From Bacteroides sp. 43_108 (GTDB lineage Bacteria > Bacteroidota > Bacteroidia > Bacteroidales > Bacteroidaceae): a stretch of 40,677 nt of DNA. Location of the stretch: positions 1 to 40,677 of the forward strand of contig MNQS01000127.1 in assembly GCA_001915545.1 (NCBI GenBank), in the 5' to 3' direction. A model generated the notes under the pieces. The model was not told the DNA's origin. It did not search any database and saw nothing but the letters and a program-made list of their open reading frames with translations. The position numbers and the translations under genes are program-made. Shown piece after piece: positions 24,403 to 33,389 of this stretch; the first letter of the stretch is position 1; every line of letters begins with the position of its first letter.

Positions 24403-25972
24403 ATGCATGACTGGCTTAAATTTAAGAAGTATTCTCACATAGGTGAACCTTTAACAGAGAAAGATCTAGCTTGGGTTGTAAGGTACGTTACAGATCCTCA
24501 AAACATATCAACACATAAGTTTGTTCCGCTACTGCATAAAGTAATAACCCAGAGAAAGTACAGACCTGAAAGTCCCGCATCAAAGAATGGGAGTGGAAAA
24601 CGAAACCGTACGGTTAAAGATCCCAAAAAGCGTCATATATTCTATGCCTCGCATTTAGATTCAATCATATATAGTTACTATAATAGCATTCTTGCTACTG
24701 CCTATGAGAAGTATTTGTCTGACAAGGGATATAAAAATGTTGCCGTTGCATATCGCAAAATACCCAAAGATGATACCTGTAGTGGCAATAAGTGCAACAT
24801 AGAATTTGCTTATGATGCATTTCGTTTTATATTGGATAACAAGTCTCGCGAGTTGTCTGTGATAGTAGCCGACGTTACTTCTCCTTTTTTGACAATTTAG
24901 ACCATAAACTATTACATCAACAATGGAAGAAAGTTTTAGGGTAAGTGATTTGCCGGCAGACCACTACAAAATATTCAGAAATCTTGTCAATTATACGTAT
25001 GTAGATGTAATAGATTTATTTGAGAGGTTTAAGGACCGAATAATCGTAGAACGTTTCAAACCCAATGACACGTCATGTAAAGAACTGAAGCGAAAAAGGA
25101 TCTCCAAGATAAAAAATATGCGATATGAAAATGCGGTCGCATTTTGCGATAAGACGGAGTTCTTTAGGACTGCCACAGATTTAATAAAAGCAGATAAACC
25201 GTATGCTTCAACAGTTCGAGAGAAACTAGGCAAGGACGCGAGAAAAGGCATACCTCAAGGTACCCCTATAAGTGCAACATTAGCGAATATCTATATGATT
25301 GATTTTGATGATGCTATTTATAAGGAGGTATCATCAAGGAGGGCATATTATCAACGGTATAGCGATGATTTGATAATTATCTGTGATAGAGCCGACGAGA
25401 AATACTTTTATGATTTAATAATTAGGGATATAGATGCAATAACACGCCTTGAGATTCAGGCCGGAAAGACTCATATTTACCGATATGATGAAAATTGTAA
25501 TGGAAATCTAGTAGGCGGGATCGTAATGGAAGATGGCAATGTGTCTCCCAATAAGCAGTTAGAGTATCTAGGGTTTGCGTTTGACGGCACAAAAGTTCGA
25601 GTAAAGACTTCTGGATTCTCGAAATTCTACAGAAACATGAAGCGAGCTTTTAAAAGAGGTGCTTTTTTTGCAAAGAAGCCGCATATTCCATCGGACAAGC
25701 TATTTGAGGGAAGGTTATATAAAAGATTTACTCACCTTGGTGCAAAACGCAGGTTAAAATGGAAGCAGGACAGCAGTAACCCTAGCGGTTTTAAACGAAC
25801 AACCAAATACGATTGGGGCAATTTTATTAGCTATTTAAGAAAAGCTGATAATGTAATGGCTGATATCAATCATGATAAGTCTATATCTGCGCAAGGTCGA
25901 AAGATCTGGCCAAAGTTTCATCGATTAAAAAAGCAGGCCTATGAGGATATCGACAAACACAAGAAAGGGTAA
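24403..25972 (+). pseudogene. antiviral-type reverse transcriptase with two frameshifts
   Basis: Reconstructed, this is a protein of about 520 residues starting MHDWLKFKKYSHIG. The first frame runs to motif A (ADVTS...). It breaks after a T6 run (24885-24890), where a seventh T would restore FFDNLDHKLLHQQWKKVLG. A second break at GGG (24939-24941) would be restored by a fourth G. The last frame then runs in-phase to 25972 and carries GIPQGTPISATLANIYM and the catalytic RYSDDLIII box. Motif order and the YSDD box fit the UG/DRT class of defence reverse transcriptases, but I cannot assign a subtype. A frame open from 24307 exists; ATG 24403 is preferred because family-like sequence starts there. 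Either the gene is decayed or both runs are base-call errors. Confidence 0.75.
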
Positions 25973-26013
25973 CATTACGAGATATGTGCTTCAAAGTGCT
26001 ACGGGCTAATAAC

Positions 26014-26027
26014 TCACAATCTTGTGA
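26014..26027. repeat. inverted repeat between convergent genes
   Basis: TCACAA (26014-26019) and TTGTGA (26022-26027) with a 2-nt spacer, between the ends of the reverse transcriptase and the DUF2075 gene. It could be a weak terminator or a protein site; no T-run follows. Confidence 0.3.
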
Positions 26028-26094
26028 ATTAGGTGGAGTCGATACGCTTTTACGGTGTATGTGATTCACGATATTCTATGCTAGATTCACCCAA

Positions 26095-28176
26095 TTAGAT
26101 TTCTTCCACGCCAATCTCTTTGAGGTACTCATATATGCTGTCATACCACTCGGGCTTTCTGGTCTTATCCGGAGGTGTTCCGCAGTCACCATAAGGTACG
26201 ACAATGACCATACCCTGACGGGCTCGCGTCAGCAAGACTCGATACGCATTTATCTGGTACTTTTGGTTCTCCTTCTTCTTTATGTTCTGCCATTTAGTGC
26301 CACTCCTGAGTTGGAAGTGTTCCCATTTGTCGTGAGTCTTATTGAGTCGCAAGTCTGCATCCCATGCGACACACGCCCAATCAATCTCCAAGCCCTGTAC
26401 TTTGAACTCGGTTAAGGTGTCCTCAAGGCAGTTGGATGAGCGAATATCCGTATCATCCTCGAGAAACCAATGGACAAAGTCCGGTTGGTAACGAACATTA
26501 ATACTGATTGCTTTCAGTCGTTCTGCCTTGCTGCTTGCAAGCAGCCCAAAACGTTCGCTTCCTCTGGCGTGAGAACGTAGCCATTCCTTGGCTTTGGCAA
26601 GGTCTCTTGTCAGCACGATTGGATAGTTATTTAATTCTCTCAGCGTCTTGGCTGCATCCTCCTTTTGAAGATTGAGTAATTGATGGCAGAAGAGACTGAC
26701 CTTCTCTGCTCGGAAGGAACGCATACTTACGGATAAATGAAGATTCGGTTCAATATACAACCTTGTCTTATCCTCAATCATTCCGATAGCTTTCCCTCCC
26801 ACATACTCACTGTCGGTCAGTTTATCGGATATGTAGACATCCCAATGCTTGAAACGACGATTCAGTGATTCAAGCCACTCTTTGATGCCGGCCTCGCCTT
26901 TATTAATCTCTTGGCCTCCACCAATCAGACAAATTACAAGGCCCCAATCTGTTCGACGGTCAATACACGAAATCAGATACTCGGGTTCGGAGTATGGGAA
27001 GTCATTGATATGCTTCTTCTCCTTCATAAATCGCTGCAACTCCTCCTTGGTCCATGCTCTTTGCGCTTCGTCAAATATTGCAACCGGCTCAGCCGGAACA
27101 AATGATTTATCATTATGGCTGGCGAAATATTCGGGGATTGGGACAATATCATCACCTTCCACTTTTGTTCCCTCCAGATAGAGGTCGCGGTAATGGTGAA
27201 TCATCTGTATGAAGGCCTTAACCTTGCTTTTGGCCTCAGCTTTTGTACATGGTTTCTCGGAGGTTAGCCCATTCTGGTAATCCTCCTTACTCCTGCGAAT
27301 ATAATCGCGGGTAAGTGCTTCCTGTAAGACCTCGACCAACGGAAAGTTGCCGGATAGGTAAACAGCCTTCTCTCCCTTGTTGAATTGGTCTATGGCGGTT
27401 TGAAGACCAATTAACGTTTTGCCTGCACCCGGGACACCTGTCACAAAGCAGATGGCTTTTCGTCGATTGGTACGACATTGATCTATGATACGATTGATAC
27501 AAACTGCCGTTTGCTCAACATCGCCATCGTGTTTTGTAATCTCTGCAACATTGTGTTCCTCATACAATGCGACAGCTGCTTCGATAATGGTAGGGGTCGG
27601 ATCATATCCACTTTTTGCCCACGTGTCATCATCTCTTTTTGACGAGGAGTGTGCAGACCGAATGTTGGCAACAATCAGTTCGATGCACTTTTTGATTCTA
27701 TTGCTATTCGTTAATAGTGGCTGGTAAACATTATCCTCAAATGGTGCGAGATCAAATTTGCAGTTTTTATTACGCTCTTTAGGAGCAACGAGTATCGGAA
27801 TTAAAACGCGATCCCTACTTCCTTGCTGGAAATTTTTCAGGTCAAGCGCATAATCCCATACCTGAACCTCTGAGGCTCGGGTAAATTCTTGCTCGGAGGT
27901 CTTGAACTCCATGACCAGCACAATTCCATCGATGAGTGCAACGACATCAGCCCTACGTCCCATACGCGGGATGTTGTATTCAAAATAGACACTTCCTCGG
28001 CCCGAGAAGTTGGCCAAAGCGCTCTTTAGGATATCAATCTCTTCCACCCACGACATCGATGTCTTCTGATTGATATCGTGAGCGTGAGCAAGTGCGAGAT
28101 TGCCAACAATCTCGTTGGTGGGCTTTCGGAGAAAGTTCTTTATTGAGTCAGAATAATAGAACCTGAGCGCCGGCAT
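26095..28176 (-). CDS. PD-(D/E)XK nuclease-DUF2075 helicase fusion
   Basis: A 693-residue protein. The N-terminal part (about 55-130) has a restriction-endonuclease-like core, RRADVVALID with D77 and VLVMEFKTS with E90-F-K92. A DUF2075 SF1-type ATPase follows, with Walker A GVPGAGKT (247-254) and Walker B VAIFDEAQRAW, ending with LLTRARQGMVIVVP. DUF2075 proteins resemble Schlafen group helicases and are common in defence islands. The gene follows the 622-residue gene by 29 bp and is the last of the minus-strand operon. It converges on the reverse transcriptase. It probably acts as the nucleolytic or translocating arm of the methylation-linked system, although it could also be an independent module. 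Confidence 0.85.
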   Translation of the reverse strand: MPALRFYYSDSIKNFLRKPTNEIVGNLALAHAHDINQKTSMSWVEEIDILKSALANFSGRGSVYFEYNIPRMGRRADVVALIDGIVLVMEFKTSEQEFTRASEVQVWDYALDLKNFQQGSRDRVLIPILVAPKERNKNCKFDLAPFEDNVYQPLLTNSNRIKKCIELIVANIRSAHSSSKRDDDTWAKSGYDPTPTIIEAAVALYEEHNVAEITKHDGDVEQTAVCINRIIDQCRTNRRKAICFVTGVPGAGKTLIGLQTAIDQFNKGEKAVYLSGNFPLVEVLQEALTRDYIRRSKEDYQNGLTSEKPCTKAEAKSKVKAFIQMIHHYRDLYLEGTKVEGDDIVPIPEYFASHNDKSFVPAEPVAIFDEAQRAWTKEELQRFMKEKKHINDFPYSEPEYLISCIDRRTDWGLVICLIGGGQEINKGEAGIKEWLESLNRRFKHWDVYISDKLTDSEYVGGKAIGMIEDKTRLYIEPNLHLSVSMRSFRAEKVSLFCHQLLNLQKEDAAKTLRELNNYPIVLTRDLAKAKEWLRSHARGSERFGLLASSKAERLKAISINVRYQPDFVHWFLEDDTDIRSSNCLEDTLTEFKVQGLEIDWACVAWDADLRLNKTHDKWEHFQLRSGTKWQNIKKKENQKYQINAYRVLLTRARQGMVIVVPYGDCGTPPDKTRKPEWYDSIYEYLKEIGVEEI

Positions 28177-28205
28177 GGAATTCCTGTTAGTTTTTATAAT
28201 AGTAC

Positions 28206-30074
28206 TTATATGATCTCTACCTGTAAGTCTAGCCCTAAATCTGTTGAGATTTTTTTGATCTGTTCATATTTGGTTGGAGTATCAGAACAAGTATTCACAA
28301 ACCATCCGTTACCAACAGGTTTGCAGGGTTTGATATAGCGTGGTTTGGGTGTTTTTAATACTAAATTATCTGCACAAACGATTATGTTTAAATCTCTCAC
28401 TCTCTCTGGCCCTGCGTATTTTACTACCTCGACAAGGCTCTCTAATACCTTGTGAGGCTGTATTACTCGTCCGTCAGGAAAGGTAACCTTAATTTTTTGA
28501 CGAGCGGATGTGCTCGGCTCGTTGCTGGGAGTAATAATTTCTCCGGTGACAATTGAAACTAAGTCTACCTTTAAACCAAGTCCCAGTTCCTCGGATATCT
28601 TGAGCAAATCTTCCCGTTTGCGGCGAGTATTGATGTTGGTGAATACCAACCATCCATTTGCTATTTCTTTCTGAGCAGAGGCGTATTGTTCACTTCGCTC
28701 TTTCGTTACCAGATTTACGTTTGCATGAAGGATGTTTAATTCATGTATTAAATCCGGGTAATTATCCTCAATGACCTCCGTGAATGTATCAATAGCCTTA
28801 GGGTGTTGTATGACCCTACCATCAGGGTATTCTACTCTAAGAAGCTCTGTTTTACTTCTGGTTTTGGCAACCTCGGCTTGAGTAGAGGCCTCATGACTCA
28901 ACTGAACGTATGGGGCAGCCCAATTAATCGCCTTAAAGAGTTGCATCCAATCTCCCATATTCATCTTCGAATATCGATCCCCATAGAAGTCCTCAATCTC
29001 ATTATATGCTCGAACTGGGCTTACATATTCACAGTCGAGAAAGGGGCGAAGTTTATCTATCAATACGGGGTTGGCAATCTTGGTTAATTTGCCTGCCGAA
29101 TTTGTATAGGGAGCCTCCCAATCGATATCAGATGAGTCCTCATCCTTGTCTCCCGGATTCTGTGAGGGAGGATCTAATTGATTTTGTGGTGAATCAATTG
29201 CGTCTTGGGGCGAATCATCTGCTCCGTGGTTGTGGAGCACATCAGATTGTCCTTTGGATAGGAATGTTATATACGCATTCAGCGCCGTATTAGTGGCATT
29301 ATGCCATTGTTCATTCCTGTCGCTTATCTCCGGCTGGCTGCAAAACTCTGACACGACATTATGATACTCATTCAAGTTGTTGTATGAGAGGAATAATTTC
29401 CGATACCGTGTAATATAGCCATCGTTAAGTAGAGACCGGAGGATATGGCAATAGTTTGCAATAGTCGCAGAAGAGTTGCCATCATTGGCCATGCTTTTGG
29501 CGAATGCTGCGATATTCTTAGGGTCAGCGAATGTCTTATATGCTTCGTTGGCTTCAGGTCTTCGTTTTGAGCCTATTGCGACATAGTCACTCTCATCTTG
29601 AAAGAATATTTTCAAGTTTGACAAAATGAACTCCAGTTGTTCACGAGGAAATGCTATGACTTCTCCGTCGTTGTTCAGCGACAGTCGCTTGATACTTTGT
29701 GTCGAAGCAGCCTCCTCCTGTAGGGAGAGTCTTGAATAAAAAGACACGCTTTCACCCTTGTTTAATCGCTGTTTTGTCCACTTGGGGTGCCAAGTAGTGT
29801 ATACTTTATTTTCAGAGTCATATCCCAACAGAATGAAATCAATCGCACTATTCTTTATTACTTCAAAATCCTCTCTTCTAGGTAACTGCACCCTCCATAT
29901 ATCCGGATTGGAGAAGTACGCAGGCGAAAGATTCTTGATGTATATATAACACTCTTTCCCATTTAATGTTAAATGGAAGGGATTTAGTCCGTTGATTATC
30001 TGGAATGAGTTGCAGCCTTCCAAACTCTCGATGAAGATTTGCTGCAGAGAGTATCTGCTGATTTTCTTAATCAT
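28206..30074 (-). CDS. 622-aa defence-operon protein with duplicated C-terminal domain
   Basis: I do not recognise the N-terminal half. Residues 1-150 form an alpha/beta domain (IYIKNLSPAYFSNPDIWRVQ, then AIDFILLGYDSENKVYTTW) of the kind seen in methylase-associated restriction proteins; residues 170-270 are helical. A linker rich in Asp, Ser, Pro and Gln spans about 277-318. The C-terminus contains two copies of one domain of about 95 residues. Copy 1 is 411-508, beginning RVEYPDGRVIQ and containing NGWLVFTN. Copy 2 is 527-622, beginning KVTFPDGRVIQ and containing NGWFVNTC. Both end in a similar I-ELGLGLKVDLV-type strand. It lies 5 nt after the DUF4420 gene. A restriction-effector or target-recognition role is inferred from the operon. 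Confidence 0.75.
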   Translation of the reverse strand: MIKKISRYSLQQIFIESLEGCNSFQIINGLNPFHLTLNGKECYIYIKNLSPAYFSNPDIWRVQLPRREDFEVIKNSAIDFILLGYDSENKVYTTWHPKWTKQRLNKGESVSFYSRLSLQEEAASTQSIKRLSLNNDGEVIAFPREQLEFILSNLKIFFQDESDYVAIGSKRRPEANEAYKTFADPKNIAAFAKSMANDGNSSATIANYCHILRSLLNDGYITRYRKLFLSYNNLNEYHNVVSEFCSQPEISDRNEQWHNATNTALNAYITFLSKGQSDVLHNHGADDSPQDAIDSPQNQLDPPSQNPGDKDEDSSDIDWEAPYTNSAGKLTKIANPVLIDKLRPFLDCEYVSPVRAYNEIEDFYGDRYSKMNMGDWMQLFKAINWAAPYVQLSHEASTQAEVAKTRSKTELLRVEYPDGRVIQHPKAIDTFTEVIEDNYPDLIHELNILHANVNLVTKERSEQYASAQKEIANGWLVFTNINTRRKREDLLKISEELGLGLKVDLVSIVTGEIITPSNEPSTSARQKIKVTFPDGRVIQPHKVLESLVEVVKYAGPERVRDLNIIVCADNLVLKTPKPRYIKPCKPVGNGWFVNTCSDTPTKYEQIKKISTDLGLDLQVEII

Positions 30075-30079
30075 AATGC

Positions 30080-31081
30080 TTAGAATAGGCTGTTAAACAA
30101 TTGGCTATCACCTTTATTAAAGGTCGATGCTGTTGATTTTATATCGTGCAGTTTAGTTATGTTGCAAACAAACTTGACATCGGTAACATTGGCTGGTACA
30201 TCCTGCTTCAGGATACGAGGAACTATCTGGTAATCATAGTAGGCCAAGGAATCCACAGCTGTGACATAATCAAAATAGACAGAGTCGATTTTATTAATGT
30301 CATTGCCTAATGTCTGTGCAATGATGGTGTATAATCGAATCTTATCCTCTGTATCCAACAGGCGATTACATATTTTATCGTAAATATTCTTGACAGACAG
30401 TCCATTTACGTTCTCTCCGGATTCGCGTACTGTTACCGAAGCAATCAGGAGTCGAGAGTTGGGTGAGGGATTAAGTTGGTCCAATGAGAACCTGTGGATT
30501 CTCTCCTCTGAGGAAGTGCTTTTTACCTCAATCTTATCTCGGCCTAATGTAAAGTCGTATTTAGATGATGGGATAGTATGCCATGCATTAACCAGTGTAT
30601 GAGGATCGAGACTTTGGTCAATAACCATTAACTCGGCCCATAACCCCTGTATCTTCTTCCGTGGAGTAGATGCTAAAGCCGAGAAGATAGCCACCAACCT
30701 TTCAACCTCGGTAGACAGTTCTTGCTTTGAGGGATGAGGCGGCATCTTCATAAGCATCATTATAAAGATTTCAATAAAGTATGTTTGCAGGTGCTCATCA
30801 TTACTTCGCAATGTGATGATTGCAAATTTCCTCAATGCAGAGTCCGTGTTAGTCTCATTGACTGTACACTCCATATCATATTCTACAGATAGGAGTTCCC
30901 TGATGGTATCAGGGACATTGTTCAGCGCATCATTGGTGGCGACAAAGAACATCGGAAAAAACTCTTTGGACGCTCCCAACTTATGCGGCAAACGGCCCAG
31001 AGACACCACGTTGTATGTGTTATCCTTGGGAAGGGTACCTTTCAAAGAGAGGAACTCGTTGATTATTTGCTTAACATCCAT
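30080..31081 (-). CDS. DUF4420 PD-(D/E)XK-motif protein
   Basis: A 333-residue protein with the DUF4420 pattern. The nuclease core is GLWAEL (E150), then YDFTLGRDKIEVKS with D176 and E185-V-K187. These match a restriction-endonuclease-type active site. DUF4420 proteins regularly lie beside Z1-domain ATPases and C5 methylases. It starts 2 nt after the stop of the frame at 31084-31317, which argues that this frame is the true end of the Z1 gene. Likely the nuclease that cuts unmodified DNA. Confidence 0.85.
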   Translation of the reverse strand: MDVKQIINEFLSLKGTLPKDNTYNVVSLGRLPHKLGASKEFFPMFFVATNDALNNVPDTIRELLSVEYDMECTVNETNTDSALRKFAIITLRSNDEHLQTYFIEIFIMMLMKMPPHPSKQELSTEVERLVAIFSALASTPRKKIQGLWAELMVIDQSLDPHTLVNAWHTIPSSKYDFTLGRDKIEVKSTSSEERIHRFSLDQLNPSPNSRLLIASVTVRESGENVNGLSVKNIYDKICNRLLDTEDKIRLYTIIAQTLGNDINKIDSVYFDYVTAVDSLAYYDYQIVPRILKQDVPANVTDVKFVCNITKLHDIKSTASTFNKGDSQLFNSLF

Positions 31082-31083
31082 AT

Positions 31084-31317
31084 TTAGAAGTCTTCGTCTG
31101 AATCGTCTATATCATTACCTATGTTCGAACAGTAATTCGTTGCCAACTGCTTGGGATAATACATTGCAAGCGTGTAGGCTGTTCTTGGGAAGTCAAGAGC
31201 TGCACCTTCGAATTCGATATGATGCAATTGGATTGTTATAGTGTCCTCTGACCCCACAATCTTCCGGTCTCCTGGATAATTTGTCGAATCCGTAACGGAA
31301 CTCGGACCGGCAAACAA
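31084..31317 (-). CDS. displaced C-terminus of the Z1 protein
   Basis: This frame of about 77 codons has no good start (TTG inside the Z1 gene). Reading back past that TTG, it continues in its own frame as protein-like sequence (DKDNRRLAPNTD) before FAGPSSVTDS. It then carries NYPGDRKI, LHHIEFEG and an acidic tail, and ends exactly 2 nt before the DUF4420 start codon. By contrast, the Z1 frame ends early at 31236 after a stretch that looks random. The simplest view is a one-base loss upstream of about 31345 in the Z1 gene. A separate small overlapping gene is the alternative. Confidence 0.5.
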   Translation of the reverse strand: MFAGPSSVTDSTNYPGDRKIVGSEDTITIQLHHIEFEGAALDFPRTAYTLAMYYPKQLATNYCSNIGNDIDDSDEDF

Positions 31318-33389
31318 ATCGGTGTTCGGTGCAAGTCGGCGGTTGTCTTTATCGAAGCTACGGTGTCGAGGAGGGGCGGCAAATGCATTTGATAAAAATA
31401 CACGTATCGCAGAGGTTGTTCATTATCCTCTGAAGATAGATATCTCAAATAGCGTATTGTGTTGGCTTTTCGTTGGGCGTCCGGCCAGTTCTTAAAATTG
31501 AAGTCTGACAAAAACTCGATGGCCTCGTCCACCTCCAGTTTCATCCACCTGTGAGTACGATCCTTTGTAGTGTCCGGTCTAACCGTAAAATCATTAGAGT
31601 GTTTATGCAAGAATGTCTCGACAACCTTGTCATTGTGCTCGATTGTATAGCGACTAGCAAAGGCTTGCATGGCGAACATTCCTTTTAATTTATCATTGAC
31701 TACCCATACGGGAAGAACATTGCGACGAGTGGGACGCAGTGATGGAGATAAAAGGATGCTACGTTCGACAGAATCAAGCGAATCGCAATCTCTTAACAAT
31801 TTGCGCAACTCCTCTTCGTGGTCAACATATGCATGGTAGTTGACAATGGATGATTCCGGCAGAAAAACACGGCAAGAGCGGATATAATCTTTTTTATATC
31901 CAAAGAAGCGACACCTTTGCTGGATGGTGTCCGCATTTGTCGCACTTGTCGTGTATCTCGGCATATATGTAGTTGCTAGTTTTTCAACCGTAAAGCCACG
32001 ATTAAGCATCTCCGCACCCACAAGGATATGCATCTTGTAGTTATCCCATTCGATTTCTGTCTGAGCATCCTTATCGGTATTCACAAGGTAGACCTTTTTA
32101 TCGTGAATAATTTCTGCGATATATGGCTTTATTTGCTCAAAAGTAGGTCTCTCCTCTGGCGCATAGTACTCAACCGCCATTGGAAATATTTTCTCAAATC
32201 TCTCAAGCAAGTCTACTTTGTCATCACAGCCATCAGGCATTCTCAGCGCTTTTCTCCAATTCTTTAACTCATTATCAATCCACCCTTTGAACGTTTTATT
32301 CCATTTCTTCTCATTGTCGGGGTGTACCATCATTGATAGATAGGTAATATCATCTGGAGCCTGCCATTTGACAACAATCGCAACAGCAAGAATATGGAAC
32401 ATAAGTGCGTCCTTGAGGGATTGAGGCATCCTTTCTAGCGGATTGCGTGTCTTGTGGAAAACCTCCTCGTTTGGAATTTGTATAATCAATCCACCCTTAA
32501 ATAAATCATGATTGGGGCCTTTCCCAAAGAATAACTTTCCTCCGATATATCCCTCTCCGGGCGTTAGCAGCGTATGACTCTTGGGCGAGAGAAGGTCCTG
32601 CATGCTGATAAGAATATTGGCTTGAGGGGTGGCAGTATACTGAATGTATGTATTCCCCGGAAGGACGGCGCGTAAGCGCAATATTGAATCGTAAGTCGAT
32701 GATCTCTCCTCCTCCTCTTGGGTTCTCTCTTCTTGGCTATTTTTACGCCCATAGTTATTCAACGACGCCTGATCTGCTTCGTCGTCAATGATAAGAACAG
32801 TTTCATCCCTCATTACAGACTTGTATTCCGAAGAATCCATGACCTGAACAAGTTTGTTGATATGGTTGTAATGCTTCAGAATCGGGATTAGGATAATGGG
32901 GTTATCCGAGGACTCTAAATGGCCAACAATATCTTCAAGGTCGTTTATAGTGGGGCTTGAATGAATCTTGTAATAATTATTGTTCTTAGCAATATTCCCT
33001 ATAAGATCTTTCTTTAATCTCTTCGAGGTTTGAAAAAGTAGGTTGTTTTTAGTGCCGGCCAAATAAATAATTACACGATATCCATTATCCAACGCCAATG
33101 CCGTAAGGCCTGTAAAAGACATGGTCTTACCACTCTGCACATATCCAACAACCAAATGTGTCGTCTCGGGAGCATGGACAGCATTGTGCGGATTGCAATG
33201 GCACAAAATGTCGGTAGTCTCAGACCTAAATGTTGCTACGGCTTCAGGAGATAGACCATGGCTCTTCGTTGGCGAAACTCGTTGTGAATCTACGAACTGC
33301 TCGAAAAATTTGCCACATGTTACACTTTGCAGGGCATTCTTGGGTAGCAGTTTCTTTTCACTAGTATTTATAGTAATTTGCTCCATCAT
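31236..33389 (-). CDS. Z1-domain ATPase of the restriction-like operon
   Basis: A 717-residue protein as annotated, probably about 770 if the downstream frameshift is repaired. Walker A is GYVQSGKT (82-89) and Walker B VLIIDDEAD near residue 200, followed by a TATPQANILI motif. The Z1 domain has LVGAEMLNRGFTVEKLATTY and an arginine-rich QQRCRFFGYKKDYIRSCRVF. Z1 proteins are helicase-like ATPases in methylation-linked restriction systems, together with MORC-like ATPases and DUF4420. It overlaps the GHKL gene by 4 nt. The last 35 residues look out of frame. Confidence 0.85.
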   Translation of the reverse strand: MMEQITINTSEKKLLPKNALQSVTCGKFFEQFVDSQRVSPTKSHGLSPEAVATFRSETTDILCHCNPHNAVHAPETTHLVVGYVQSGKTMSFTGLTALALDNGYRVIIYLAGTKNNLLFQTSKRLKKDLIGNIAKNNNYYKIHSSPTINDLEDIVGHLESSDNPIILIPILKHYNHINKLVQVMDSSEYKSVMRDETVLIIDDEADQASLNNYGRKNSQEERTQEEEERSSTYDSILRLRAVLPGNTYIQYTATPQANILISMQDLLSPKSHTLLTPGEGYIGGKLFFGKGPNHDLFKGGLIIQIPNEEVFHKTRNPLERMPQSLKDALMFHILAVAIVVKWQAPDDITYLSMMVHPDNEKKWNKTFKGWIDNELKNWRKALRMPDGCDDKVDLLERFEKIFPMAVEYYAPEERPTFEQIKPYIAEIIHDKKVYLVNTDKDAQTEIEWDNYKMHILVGAEMLNRGFTVEKLATTYMPRYTTSATNADTIQQRCRFFGYKKDYIRSCRVFLPESSIVNYHAYVDHEEELRKLLRDCDSLDSVERSILLSPSLRPTRRNVLPVWVVNDKLKGMFAMQAFASRYTIEHNDKVVETFLHKHSNDFTVRPDTTKDRTHRWMKLEVDEAIEFLSDFNFKNWPDAQRKANTIRYLRYLSSEDNEQPLRYVYFYQMHLPPLLDTVASIKTTADLHRTPICLPVRVPLRIRQIIQETGRLWGQRTL

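Noticed and set aside
24403..25972. Retron or group II intron reverse transcriptase
   Set aside because: No msr/msd-like fold with a retron-specific region was recognised, and no intron domain V or maturase region is visible. The YSDD box and N-terminus fit the UG/DRT class better.
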